Origin: an uncultured Alistipes sp.
GTDB lineage: Bacteria > Bacteroidota > Bacteroidia > Bacteroidales > Rikenellaceae
NCBI GenBank assembly: GCA_900769445.1
Contig: CAAGGR010000131.1
Span: 1 to 46,376, forward strand
Reading direction: 5' to 3'
Length of the DNA stretch: 46,376 nt
Under the pieces are notes generated by a model. That model had not been told where the DNA came from. It did no database searches and saw only the letters and a list, made by a program, of their open reading frames with translations. The position numbers and the translations under genes are program-made. Of this stretch, positions 7,943-15,959 are shown one piece after another (position 1 is the stretch's first letter; the number at the start of each line of letters is the position of its first letter).

Positions 7943-8092
7943 TTGCTTGATATACAGAGTGGGGAGCAGATAGACAGACTCTCGTTTTTACTGCCCCCAA
8001 AAGGCGGCTTAATGGTCAAAAGGCTCCTATATCACAATATAAGGGTGGAGCAGAAGGTTACAAAACTATCCAAATGTGGGCTGGGCCTTGTT
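7943..8092. other. Gap with no recognised feature
   Basis: Apart from the continuing open frame described for 7859-7942, I see no gene, repeat or convincing terminator here. The element boundary may lie somewhere in 7800-8092, but no direct repeat marks it. Confidence 0.3.
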
Positions 8093-9058
8093 CTACATCG
8101 ATACATCCAAGTCGCCCTGGTATTTTCCTGCCCCTTCCTCACGGGCCTCGTATGGTAGACTCTTTTTGTATTTCTCGCTACCAGTCTCCGTATATTGGTG
8201 GCCACAGTTACAACATTCGTAGGTGTCTGTATGGTACTTTGTTACCGTCTTTATTGTGTATTTTGCACGCTTCCAACCTGTTTCCCTAGTTGTAGAGCCT
8301 ACCTTATGACCATATTTATCATATTTTTCGATTGTCTCATAGCCTGTTGCCACAGTAGTATTCACATCACTATAATCAATCACTGTCTCATCAATATGGC
8401 GGTCAATATGTTTGTTATAAACATACTTCTTACATCCTCGGCATGTATCAAATTTGCGGTGAGCCCACATAAACCAGAATGCCCCAAGAGTGGTCAATAG
8501 TAGCATAATCTTGCACACCAACGAACCATCGTACATCGGTACAAGTACCACATATACAAAGCCGCCAAAGATGGTGAGAGTATCATATATAAATGCTGGA
8601 ATCCATCTTAGATATCTATAATATGGGATATATAGTAGCGGGTAGATAAAGATAAACATGAAGATAGGAAACGACGGCACAGCCCACCAGTTTGCCGAGT
8701 CGTGCTTGAAGGCTGTTAAGAGCACGGCTACTGCTGCCAGCCATGTGTAGTCGCTGAGATTGTCGTATACACCGCGCTGCTTAGCCGACTTACCCAAAAC
8801 TAAGCGATAGAGCAAAGATAGCACAAAGGCAACACAGCTACATATAAATATTGCCATGTTATAATTTCTCATCACTCTATCTTCGTCGAGGTTATTAAGA
8901 TAGTCGAAAAACTGATCTACCTTATCCTCGTTACCCTCTAACCAGGCCACCGTTTTATCGGACCAGTCGGAGATATAATTGTACAATGTGTCGGTAGTTG
9001 CTCCCCAATAGACGAATAGGGCTATCAACACGAACTTTATTATACTAGATATTTTCAT
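8093..9058 (-). CDS. Polytopic membrane protein with a C-terminal zinc-ribbon-like domain
   Basis: A 321-residue protein with about six hydrophobic segments (near residues 5-20, 68-87, 104-118, 128-147, 153-173 and 181-199). A soluble C-terminal domain of about 120 residues follows. The domain has two cysteine pairs, CRGC at 206-209 and CCNC at 282-285, as in a zinc ribbon with a long insertion. I do not recognise the family, and no enzymatic motif is evident. The final residues are charged and Gly-rich. It has its own promoter and stands alone, divergent from the alkylation-repair gene. Confidence 0.7.
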   Translation of the reverse strand: MKISSIIKFVLIALFVYWGATTDTLYNYISDWSDKTVAWLEGNEDKVDQFFDYLNNLDEDRVMRNYNMAIFICSCVAFVLSLLYRLVLGKSAKQRGVYDNLSDYTWLAAVAVLLTAFKHDSANWWAVPSFPIFMFIFIYPLLYIPYYRYLRWIPAFIYDTLTIFGGFVYVVLVPMYDGSLVCKIMLLLTTLGAFWFMWAHRKFDTCRGCKKYVYNKHIDRHIDETVIDYSDVNTTVATGYETIEKYDKYGHKVGSTTRETGWKRAKYTIKTVTKYHTDTYECCNCGHQYTETGSEKYKKSLPYEAREEGAGKYQGDLDVSM

Positions 9059-9092
9059 AATAGTTTGGGAGGGGTATATCCACGTACGACAT

Positions 9093-9124
9093 CAAAGATA
9101 TAACATTTTTTTTAATTCACCAAA
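9093..9124 (-). promoter_or_regulatory. Promoter of the zinc-ribbon membrane protein
   Basis: On the minus strand TTTG (9121-9124), 20 bases, TATCTTTG (9093-9100) is a full consensus match 35 bases before the start codon. Confidence 0.7.
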
Positions 9125-9140
9125 TCTATCAAAATATTGC

Positions 9141-9148
9141 TATCTTTG
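9141..9148 (+). promoter_or_regulatory. -7 element of the DNA alkylation repair gene
   Basis: TATCTTTG lies 24 bases before the ATG at 9172. The -33 box is not recognisable. It is back-to-back with the divergent promoter at 9093-9124, so the two genes could share a control region. Confidence 0.55.
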
Positions 9149-9171
9149 TACAACGTTGAAATTCCAGAGAG

Positions 9172-10023
9172 ATGATTGAACACCTTTTACAGCCATTGGT
9201 TTGCGAGCGTTTCCTAACGGATGCTCGGTATCGTGAGGGGCATTTGCGAGTGGTGAATGCGTTGCCTAATAGGCGTGTGCTGGGGCTTCATGTGCCTGAG
9301 ATGAAGCAGGTGGCAAAGCAACTTTCTCGTGAAGGTGGCGAGGTCATTATGCCCGATGGAGAACGTCAATATTGCGCCAATGGAGCTGAGATTATTCGCG
9401 CTTTTGATGCTACGCCAAACGACTCTCTTTGCTATGAGGAGACCGTCGTATGGGGTTTCTTGATTAACCTCGAAAAGCGCTCGCTTGCGGAGCGTTTGGC
9501 AATGTTAGAGCGTTATGTGCCGGTGCTTGATAATTGGGCAGTGTGCGACTCCTACTGCGCTCACGCAAAGTGGATGGCGCGTGCCGACAAGGATGCTTTG
9601 TGGGCGTTTTTGGAGCGTTGGTTTAACTCCGAGCGCGAGTTTGAGGTGCGCTTTGCTGTGGTTGTGGCGATGTGTTATTTTCTCAATAAGGAGTGGCTCG
9701 ACAAGGTTTTTGAGCGCATCAATAGGCTCGATTTCGGACGCATAAAATCAAAGTACAAGACCCTCAAAGGCAAACCAAAAGTGGCGCAACAAGGCACTGT
9801 GCAGGGCGCGGAGCCATACTATGTGCGAATGGGCGTTGCTTGGCTGTTGGCGACTGCTTTAGCGAAATTTCCTGACCAAACGCAAGCCTTTGTGCGCTCG
9901 TCGCATCTACCCGAAGATGTTATAAAGCTCTATATTCGCAAGGCTCGCGAGTCCTTCAAAACTCGTACGGTGGAGGCAAAAATTGCAAATTTCATATGTC
10001 TCATATTCATATTAATATTTTAA
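9172..10023 (+). CDS. DNA alkylation repair protein (AlkD-like HEAT-repeat glycosylase family)
   Basis: A 283-residue all-helical protein of the DNA_alkylation (AlkD/AlkC) family. Family marks include LHVPEMKQVAKQL near residues 39-51, the VVWGFLINL helix, VLDNWAVCDSYC near 117-128, a RFAVVVAMCYFL repeat helix and YYVRMGVAWLLATALAKF near 216-233. Members remove N3/N7-alkylated bases using a HEAT-repeat cradle. The last 14 residues (AKIANFICLIFILIF) are oddly hydrophobic and follow the motif ESFKTRTVEA, where I would expect the protein to end. The original stop may have been lost or the end is simply divergent. It stands alone with its own promoter. Confidence 0.85.
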   Translation: MIEHLLQPLVCERFLTDARYREGHLRVVNALPNRRVLGLHVPEMKQVAKQLSREGGEVIMPDGERQYCANGAEIIRAFDATPNDSLCYEETVVWGFLINLEKRSLAERLAMLERYVPVLDNWAVCDSYCAHAKWMARADKDALWAFLERWFNSEREFEVRFAVVVAMCYFLNKEWLDKVFERINRLDFGRIKSKYKTLKGKPKVAQQGTVQGAEPYYVRMGVAWLLATALAKFPDQTQAFVRSSHLPEDVIKLYIRKARESFKTRTVEAKIANFICLIFILIF

Positions 10024-10138
10024 GTTTTATTTTACTACAAAAGCAATCATTTTCTAGCAAGATATAGTACTATATTACGAGATATTAGATTTTTCGTATT
10101 GTCCTTATATCATTAACCATCTCCCAATATAACAAAAC

Positions 10139-10164
10139 GGGCTGTCCGAAAATTCAGACAGCCC
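10139..10164 (-). terminator. Terminator downstream of the small lipoprotein gene
   Basis: An 8-base GC-rich stem GGGCTGTC / GACAGCCC (10139-10146 with 10157-10164) is followed on the minus strand by CGTTTTGTTAT. A degenerate copy of the same motif lies at 10719-10744. Confidence 0.7.
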
Positions 10165-10182
10165 CAATAGTACCTGATTCTA

Positions 10183-10599
10183 CTACTCTGCATGCTTTGT
10201 AACTACCACCGTAGTCTGGCAAAGATAGTCATCTTCGCCACCCTTTACTATAACCTTGAAGTTATTATGCTCGGCATCGAGGTATGCCCACTCTGGAGCA
10301 AAAGTAAACTCAAAAGGCATCTTCTCGCCAGTGGTCAACAGCTCGTGATTATGATGCACGATAAAATTTTGGTGCATTACATCGATATAGCATACGCCAC
10401 TATAACCGCTTATCTCACCACGACAGAGGTATGTGTGCTTGGTAAATGATCCATTAGCGCTGGTGTTGTTGCTAATTATTGCCTCTCCGATACACTCGAT
10501 AGAGAGATTCGAAAGGGTTACACTCTTGTTATTTGTTAGCACCTCACTGTCGCAGCCCACAAACATTAACGCCATCATACAGATAATAAAGTTCTTCAT
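10183..10599 (-). CDS. Small lipoprotein, unknown function
   Basis: A 138-residue protein with a type II signal peptide (MKNFIICMMALMFVGC; lipidated Cys16). The following D-S-E residues resemble a Bacteroidota surface-export signal, so the mature protein may face outward. The mature part is a beta-rich, roughly 120-residue domain of immunoglobulin-like appearance with three further cysteines and several asparagine/histidine-rich turns. I do not recognise a family. Its promoter carries a nine-base homopolymer in the spacer, which suggests on/off expression. It is monocistronic, with its own terminator. Confidence 0.75.
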   Translation of the reverse strand: MKNFIICMMALMFVGCDSEVLTNNKSVTLSNLSIECIGEAIISNNTSANGSFTKHTYLCRGEISGYSGVCYIDVMHQNFIVHHNHELLTTGEKMPFEFTFAPEWAYLDAEHNNFKVIVKGGEDDYLCQTTVVVTKHAE

Positions 10600-10631
10600 A
10601 GCTTAAAAGTTTTAATTTGTGTTTCACTTCA

Positions 10632-10662
10632 CAAATTTACCCCCCCCCGTTAAATTTCCAAA
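10632..10662 (-). promoter_or_regulatory. Promoter with a G9 tract in the spacer
   Basis: On the minus strand TTTG (10659-10662), 19 bases, TAAATTTG (10632-10639) is a full consensus promoter 33 bases before the lipoprotein start. The spacer contains nine consecutive G residues (10640-10648, C on the plus strand) directly against the -7 element. Slippage in such a tract would change spacer length and promoter strength. Confidence 0.75.
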
Positions 10663-10751
10663 TATTTGGGCTAAAAAAGTTAATATTACCCATAAAATAT
10701 GCGCATATGCAACAAAGTGGTCTGCCAGAAAACTCAGACAGCCCACTATAC

Positions 10752-10881
10752 AGAATTTCTTGTCAGAAGGGGTCAGATTTGGCTCTGACACGAAAACTGG
10801 CGGATGGGACATACTATGCGTATTTCCCATTCGCCAGTTTGACTGAAGAGTCGAAGATGACCCCTTATCACAAGAAATTCT
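10752..10881. repeat. 130-base imperfect palindrome at the 3' end of the etf operon
   Basis: The outer arms (10752-10775 and 10858-10881) match at 21 of 24 positions, with the three-base mismatch in the middle. Inner arms (10794-10809 and 10825-10840) match at 16 positions with one G-U pair. The whole could fold into a long two-part hairpin with a small apical stem. The right arm ends inside the stop codon of the acyl-CoA dehydrogenase gene. Its size and architecture resemble REP/MITE-type palindromic elements or an mRNA 3'-end stabiliser. No second copy is in the window. Confidence 0.65.
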
Positions 10882-12590
10882 TAGCGAAACAACTCTACAT
10901 CTGAAGTCTCAGACTCATTGATATAAGATGCAGCCTCGGTAATCTTCTTCGATGCGTACTTAACGAAGATCTTAGCAGGGTTGAGGTACTCCTCAGCCAT
11001 CTCGTCAGCCTGGCGAAGAAGGATGTGCGAGATAATAATATAACCCGCAATCTCAACCAAGCGGCGTGAGTGGAAGTCCTTGTAGCCCACACACTCCTTA
11101 TCAAGGCTCTCTACGCGCTCAACAGCCTGCTCGTATACCTTACGCAACTCAACAAGCTTTGCAGCCATAGCCTTTGTAGCCTCGCTATGCTCAACCTCCT
11201 CGTAGCGCATAATCTGCTCGAGGTATGTACCCTTAGTTACATGGTTGATAGCGGCAACGACCTGCAACTGTGTTGTACCCTCGTAGATATTCATAATACG
11301 AGCATCACGATATAGGCGCTCGCAAGCGTAGTCCTTCATATAACCAGAGCCACCATGAATCTGGATAGAGTCGTAAGCGACCTCGTTAGCATACTCCGAA
11401 GCAAACATCTTAGCCAATGGAGTGAAACCATCAGCAAGACGGTTGTAGAACTTCATCTCGGCGCGCTCCTCAGCCTCCAACGAGCGGTCGTGAGAGATAT
11501 GGGTCAACTGCTTGTAGATATCTACAAAGCGAGCTGTTTCGTACAACAAGGCGCGCGATGCGATAGTCTTAGCCTCCATATTCTTAAGCATCTCCGATAC
11601 AGCAGCGAACTTGATAATAGGCTTACCAAACTGCTCACGCTCCTGGGCATACTTCAACGCCTCACGGTATGCTGCCTCCGACAAACCTGTAGACTGCGCA
11701 GCGATACCCAAACGCGCAGCGTTCATCAACGACATGACGTACTTGATAAGACCCATCTTGCGGTCGCCAACCAACACCGCAGGAGCGTTGTTGAACACCA
11801 ACTCACAAGTAGGCGAACCCTTAATACCGAGCTTATTCTCGATACGACGTACCTTAACGCCACCATCGCGCTTATCGTAGATAAGCATCGAGAGACCACG
11901 TGCATCCTTTGTTCCCTCCTCAGTACGAGCCAACACCAACGAGATATCGCCATCACCGTTAGTGATGAAGCGCTTACAGCCGTTCAAACGCCATACGCCA
12001 GCGGCCTCATCCCATGTAGCCTTGAGCATCACAGCACCAAGGTCTGAACCAGCATCTGGCTCGGTAAGATCCATAGCGCAAGTCTCACCAGCAGATACGC
12101 GAGGTAAGAACTTTGCCTTAATCTCCTCTGTAGCGAACTCGTTGATAGTCTCAGCGCAATCCTGCAAGCCCCAGATATTTTCGAAGCCAGCATCTGCACG
12201 TGCTACCATCTCGTTAGCCATAGCAAAACATGTTACAGGCATATTCAAACCATCGTACTTACGTGGGAGGGTCATACCGCCCAAGCCAGCCTCTGTCAAA
12301 GCCTCGATATTGCGAACAGTACCAGATGCGTACTCTACGTGGTCGTTAACAACGCGAGGACCCTCGTGGTCTACGCCCTCAGCATTTGGGGCGATAACCT
12401 CACCACAAACATCGCCCACAATCTCCAATACACGACGGTATGAGTCCAATGCATCCTCAGCATCCTGTGGAGCATAGTCGAACTCCTTAGCATCGGCGAA
12501 ATTACGCTCCTTAAGCTCGATAATTCTCTTCATCAAAGGATGAGAGAGGTGATACTGTAGATCCTTATTATCTAAATAAAAGTTTGCCAT
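10881..12590 (-). CDS. Acyl-CoA dehydrogenase family protein (Etf-linked)
   Basis: A 569-residue FAD enzyme that oxidises acyl-CoA at the alpha-beta carbons and passes electrons to the electron-transferring flavoprotein encoded upstream. The two family signatures are visible: MDLTEPDAGSD at 173-183 and QIHGGSGY at 410-417. The catalytic base is Glu437 in IYEGTTQLQ, the MCAD-like position. About 130 residues follow the catalytic motif, longer than the classic 380-residue enzymes, as in the group with an additional C-terminal helical domain. It is the last gene of an etfB-etfA-acd operon, 6 bases after etfA. The physiological substrate is not evident; crotonyl/butyryl-CoA or branched acyl-CoA are the usual options for anaerobic Bacteroidales. 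Confidence 0.92.
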   Translation of the reverse strand: MANFYLDNKDLQYHLSHPLMKRIIELKERNFADAKEFDYAPQDAEDALDSYRRVLEIVGDVCGEVIAPNAEGVDHEGPRVVNDHVEYASGTVRNIEALTEAGLGGMTLPRKYDGLNMPVTCFAMANEMVARADAGFENIWGLQDCAETINEFATEEIKAKFLPRVSAGETCAMDLTEPDAGSDLGAVMLKATWDEAAGVWRLNGCKRFITNGDGDISLVLARTEEGTKDARGLSMLIYDKRDGGVKVRRIENKLGIKGSPTCELVFNNAPAVLVGDRKMGLIKYVMSLMNAARLGIAAQSTGLSEAAYREALKYAQEREQFGKPIIKFAAVSEMLKNMEAKTIASRALLYETARFVDIYKQLTHISHDRSLEAEERAEMKFYNRLADGFTPLAKMFASEYANEVAYDSIQIHGGSGYMKDYACERLYRDARIMNIYEGTTQLQVVAAINHVTKGTYLEQIMRYEEVEHSEATKAMAAKLVELRKVYEQAVERVESLDKECVGYKDFHSRRLVEIAGYIIISHILLRQADEMAEEYLNPAKIFVKYASKKITEAASYINESETSDVELFR

Positions 12591-12596
12591 CGCTTA

Positions 12597-13616
12597 CTAC
12601 TTTGAATTCTGTTTGTAATACTTAATCATCTTAGGAATAACCTCCTCAACACTACCAACAATAGCATAATCAGCAATCTTGTTGATAGGAGCCTCTGGGT
12701 CGGTGTTGATAGAGACAATCATTGCCGAGCCATCCATACCTGCGGTGTGCTGAATCTGTCCAGAGATACCACAAGCGATATAGAGCTTAGGGCGAACAGT
12801 TACACCTGTCTGACCGATCTGGCGCTCATGCTCAGTAAAGCCAGCATCTACAGCGGCACGTGAAGCACCCACCTCACCACCAAGGACTGCAGCAAGCTCG
12901 TGAACAAGACCAAAGCCCTCCTTAGAGCCTACTCCGTAACCACCTGCAACGATAATAGAAGCACCCTTGATGTTAATCTTGCGCTCCTCGATATGGCGCT
13001 CTACGATGCGCACTGCAAGGTCGGTATCCTTAACCATTGGCTTCCAGTTAATCTCGCGAATCTCACCCGCAGCAGGTGTTGCCAACTCCTCCTTGCGCAT
13101 AACACCCTCACGAACAGTAGCCATCTGTGGGCGGCACTCTGGGTTTACGATGGTAGCGATGATGTTACCACCAAAAGCTGGACGAATCTGGTATAGCAAT
13201 GAGTCGTACTCCTTACCTGTCTTAGCATCTTTATGCTCGCCAATAACAAGCTCTGTACAGTCTGCTGTAAGACCGCTATGAAGAGCAGATGATACACGTG
13301 GTGCGAAATCACGACCTACAGGTGTTGCACCGAAGAGTGCAATCTGTGGTTTCTCCTGCTCGATAAGACCAACCATAACTGCTGTGTGTGGCAATGTGCG
13401 GAATGGGGCAAATATCTCGTCGTCTGCAACCCAAACTACATCAGCACCATACTTTGCCAACTCCTTAGCGTGGCACTTTACATCCTTGCCGATAGCCACA
13501 GCCTCAAGCTGCACACCAAGAGTGTTTGCCAACTCGCGTCCCTTGGTAAGAAGCTCCAACGATACGTCAGCAATCTCCTTATCCTCAATCTCGATATATA
13601 CAAATACGTTATTCAT
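12597..13616 (-). CDS. etfA: Electron transfer flavoprotein subunit alpha
   Basis: A 339-residue EtfA/FixB. The N-terminal 190 residues form the alpha/beta ETF domain. The C-terminal FAD-binding domain shows GGYGVGSKEGF (225-235), LGGEVGASRAAVDAGF (245-260), IGQTG (267-271) and ACGISGQIQHTAGM (281-294), the usual FAD-contacting segments. The protein pairs with EtfB (encoded 17 bases upstream) and transfers electrons from the acyl-CoA dehydrogenase encoded downstream. Gene order and spacing support one transcript and one complex in the cytoplasm. Confidence 0.95.
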   Translation of the reverse strand: MNNVFVYIEIEDKEIADVSLELLTKGRELANTLGVQLEAVAIGKDVKCHAKELAKYGADVVWVADDEIFAPFRTLPHTAVMVGLIEQEKPQIALFGATPVGRDFAPRVSSALHSGLTADCTELVIGEHKDAKTGKEYDSLLYQIRPAFGGNIIATIVNPECRPQMATVREGVMRKEELATPAAGEIREINWKPMVKDTDLAVRIVERHIEERKINIKGASIIVAGGYGVGSKEGFGLVHELAAVLGGEVGASRAAVDAGFTEHERQIGQTGVTVRPKLYIACGISGQIQHTAGMDGSAMIVSINTDPEAPINKIADYAIVGSVEEVIPKMIKYYKQNSK

Positions 13617-13633
13617 ACCTTCAATCTCTTTGA

Positions 13634-14509
13634 TTAGCCGAGCGTATGGCTCGCAATAAGTTCCTGCATCAAAGACTCAATATCCTTATCCTCTGCAGTG
13701 AGAGTCTTAGCCTCCTTAGCCTGGAATACAACATTCTCAATCTTCTTAACCTTTGTAGGCGAGCCTGCTAAACCAAGCTGCTCTGGGTCTGGATTTACAT
13801 CTGCTGCCGAGAACTCGATGATATGTAGGTAGTCGCGCTCAGCAACAAATGCCTTACGCTCCTCTGCTGCCTCTGCCAACTCAGATGTTGCAAGCGCATA
13901 CTTGAACTTCATCACACGCTTAGCGTTGCGAGGACGACACTCCTTAGCCGATGAGTTAACTGTGATAACTGCAGGAAGTGGAGATACCACAACCTCAGTA
14001 CCACGCTCCAAACGACGCTTGATAGTAATCTCACCCTCCTTAACATCTACAAGCTCCTCAGCGTATGTAACCTGTGGAAGGTTGAGCTTCTCAGCCACCT
14101 GAGGGCCTACCTGAGCGGTATCGCCATCAATAGCCTGACGACCTGCAACGATGATATCTGGGTTTATCTTACGAAGTGCGCAAGCCAATGCGTACGATGT
14201 CGCCAATGTATCCGAGCCAGCAAACTCTCTACCCGAAAGCAAATAGCCGCCATCAGCACCGCGGAACATAGCCTCACGAATGATGTCTGCAGCGCGCTGT
14301 GGACCCATTGTTAGGATGTGAACTGTAGCGTTGCCAACACGATCCTTAAGCTGAAGCGCCATCTCAAGGGCGTTCAAATCCTCAGGATTAAAGATTGCGG
14401 CAAGAGCAGCACGATTTACCGTACCCTCTGGGGTCATAGCATCCTTACCCACATTGCGAGTGTCGGGTACCTGCTTTGCCATAACCACTATTTTAGTAAC
14501 TTTTTCCAT
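13634..14509 (-). CDS. etfB: Electron transfer flavoprotein subunit beta
   Basis: A 291-residue EtfB/FixA. The family core is clear: KQVPDT near residues 12-17, FNPEDLNALEMALQLKD near 40-56, GADGGYLL, and AGRQAIDGDTAQVGPQVAE near 130-148, which binds AMP or the second FAD. Its length (about 290 rather than 255) and the sequence are like the bacterial ETFs that accompany acyl-CoA dehydrogenases in anaerobes. Some of those are electron-bifurcating, but the sequence alone does not settle that. First gene of the etfB-etfA-acd operon. Confidence 0.95.
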   Translation of the reverse strand: MEKVTKIVVMAKQVPDTRNVGKDAMTPEGTVNRAALAAIFNPEDLNALEMALQLKDRVGNATVHILTMGPQRAADIIREAMFRGADGGYLLSGREFAGSDTLATSYALACALRKINPDIIVAGRQAIDGDTAQVGPQVAEKLNLPQVTYAEELVDVKEGEITIKRRLERGTEVVVSPLPAVITVNSSAKECRPRNAKRVMKFKYALATSELAEAAEERKAFVAERDYLHIIEFSAADVNPDPEQLGLAGSPTKVKKIENVVFQAKEAKTLTAEDKDIESLMQELIASHTLG

Positions 14510-14567
14510 AACAATATCTGCTTGTATATACTAATATCTTCTCCTAATTATTGTATCAAGTGACCGC

Positions 14568-14575
14568 CAAAGATA
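14568..14575 (-). promoter_or_regulatory. -7 element of the etf operon
   Basis: TATCTTTG on the minus strand, 58 bases before the etfB start. The -33 region shows no clear TTTG at 19-21 bases. Confidence 0.5.
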
Positions 14576-14682
14576 CTATATTTTTGTCAAAATGACCATA
14601 ACATTTGGCTAAAAATTTATATTAAATCCTGCAATACGCTGTATAACAACATTTTACACATAGTAACAATTTTACTCTTTTA

Positions 14683-15843
14683 CTACATCGGAATATCTAC
14701 CCCAATACGTCGATAGCAGTTGAGTAGGTTGTATGCTATGACCTCTGGGCGGAATCTCTGGGCATACTCCCAGCCACGCTCTATCATCGTAGTTCGCAGC
14801 TCCTCGCTCTCCACAACACGCTTTATAGCCCTCAACAAACCATCGCGGTCATCTGCACCGACATATATCGAATCGGGGCCTCCCACCTCCTCAAGGCTTG
14901 AGCCACGCGCTGCAATTACAGGCACACCAACAGTCAACGCCTCGACAATAGTCGTCGAGAATCCCTCGTAGAGCGAGAGCATAAGGTAGGCTGTAGCACC
15001 ACGATATATAGCCGGCATATCTTCATCTGCAACACCATACAGCAGACGCACACGACCCTCCACACCGAGTGCCTTCATCCTGCGCACAAGATTAGCTGTC
15101 TGCTCCGTACCACGGCCAACAATTACAATATCGACACTGCTATCCATCTGAGGCAGGGTCTCAATAATATGATTTAGGTTTTTGCGGGCATTGTGCCTTC
15201 CCGCCACAAGAAGATAGCGATTAGGGAGGTTGTATCGCTCTCTTACGCGCTCCATTTCTGCCTCGGTAACAGGCTCACTAAAGCGATGATGACAGCCTCC
15301 GTAGATAACATCAATTTTATCGGCATCGATACGAAGGTAGCGCACAAGGTCGCGCTTAACACACTCACTCACAGCTACAATCCTATCGGCACGATGCATC
15401 GACGAGAGCATTATAGCACGACGGTAAAAGTTGTATATATGAGTAAAATGTCGGCGAAGTCGCAAAAACTCAAGACTATGCACGGTAACTACCGAGCGGA
15501 TATTACGACGCTCAAGGCCAAATGGTACTAAGCCCGCAAGTGCGTGATAGAGGTCTACATCGCCACGCTCCATATCGCGTCCTATGTGCCACATACGCCA
15601 CAACCACGACAACTTTCTCCATAGTATGCCGTCTGGCTCCATAGACTCCACATTTGCTCGCTCCGCCAAGGCTTCATAGTCGCTATGTGGCTCGCTCTTC
15701 TCGATATACATACGAAAATATGCACTCTTGGGACAGGCATTCGAGAGGGCATCAATCACGAAACGCGCATAACTGCTCTGCTTCGTGTTACCCCTATTGG
15801 CATGCTTGGCATCAAAGCCGATGGTATAACTCCTCTTCATCAC
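14683..15843 (-). CDS. Glycosyltransferase family 4
   Basis: A 386-residue (385 from the second Met) GT-B glycosyltransferase. The N-terminal acceptor domain opens with YTIGFDAKHANRGNT and contains VVTVHSLEFLR near 118-128. The donor domain has LLVAGRHNARKNL near 211-223 and the family 4 E-x7-E motif EGFSTTIVEAL, with Glu293 and Glu301 contacting the nucleotide sugar. The N-terminal glycine-rich loop is of the mannosyltransferase type. The likely role is transfer of a sugar to a surface glycan or lipid. It stands alone with its own promoter, near but not in the rhamnose operon, so donor and acceptor cannot be named. Confidence 0.88.
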   Translation of the reverse strand: MMKRSYTIGFDAKHANRGNTKQSSYARFVIDALSNACPKSAYFRMYIEKSEPHSDYEALAERANVESMEPDGILWRKLSWLWRMWHIGRDMERGDVDLYHALAGLVPFGLERRNIRSVVTVHSLEFLRLRRHFTHIYNFYRRAIMLSSMHRADRIVAVSECVKRDLVRYLRIDADKIDVIYGGCHHRFSEPVTEAEMERVRERYNLPNRYLLVAGRHNARKNLNHIIETLPQMDSSVDIVIVGRGTEQTANLVRRMKALGVEGRVRLLYGVADEDMPAIYRGATAYLMLSLYEGFSTTIVEALTVGVPVIAARGSSLEEVGGPDSIYVGADDRDGLLRAIKRVVESEELRTTMIERGWEYAQRFRPEVIAYNLLNCYRRIGVDIPM

Positions 15844-15885
15844 TTACATATATAACACACACGCAACGCGCGCGCGTACAATGCA

Positions 15886-15916
15886 CAAAGGTAGCATAAA
15901 ATTCCTAAACCACGAA
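15886..15916 (-). promoter_or_regulatory. Promoter of the glycosyltransferase gene
   Basis: On the minus strand TTCG (15913-15916, one mismatch), 19 bases, TACCTTTG (15886-15893). The 5' leader that follows contains an alternating (CG)5 run at 15867-15876, unusual in this AT-leaning intergenic DNA. Confidence 0.55.
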
Positions 15917-15959
15917 ACGAAAGTATATTTTATAGCAGTCAACACCCAGATATAGGCAC

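Noticed and set aside
10617..10904. Plus-strand frame of 95 codons between the lipoprotein promoter and the etf operon end.
   Set aside because: It is made of the promoter, the C9 tract and the long palindrome; no promoter points towards it.
11070..14102. Long plus-strand open frames opposite the etf and acyl-CoA dehydrogenase genes (for example 11355-12047).
   Set aside because: They are antisense shadows of well-supported genes and encode no recognisable family.
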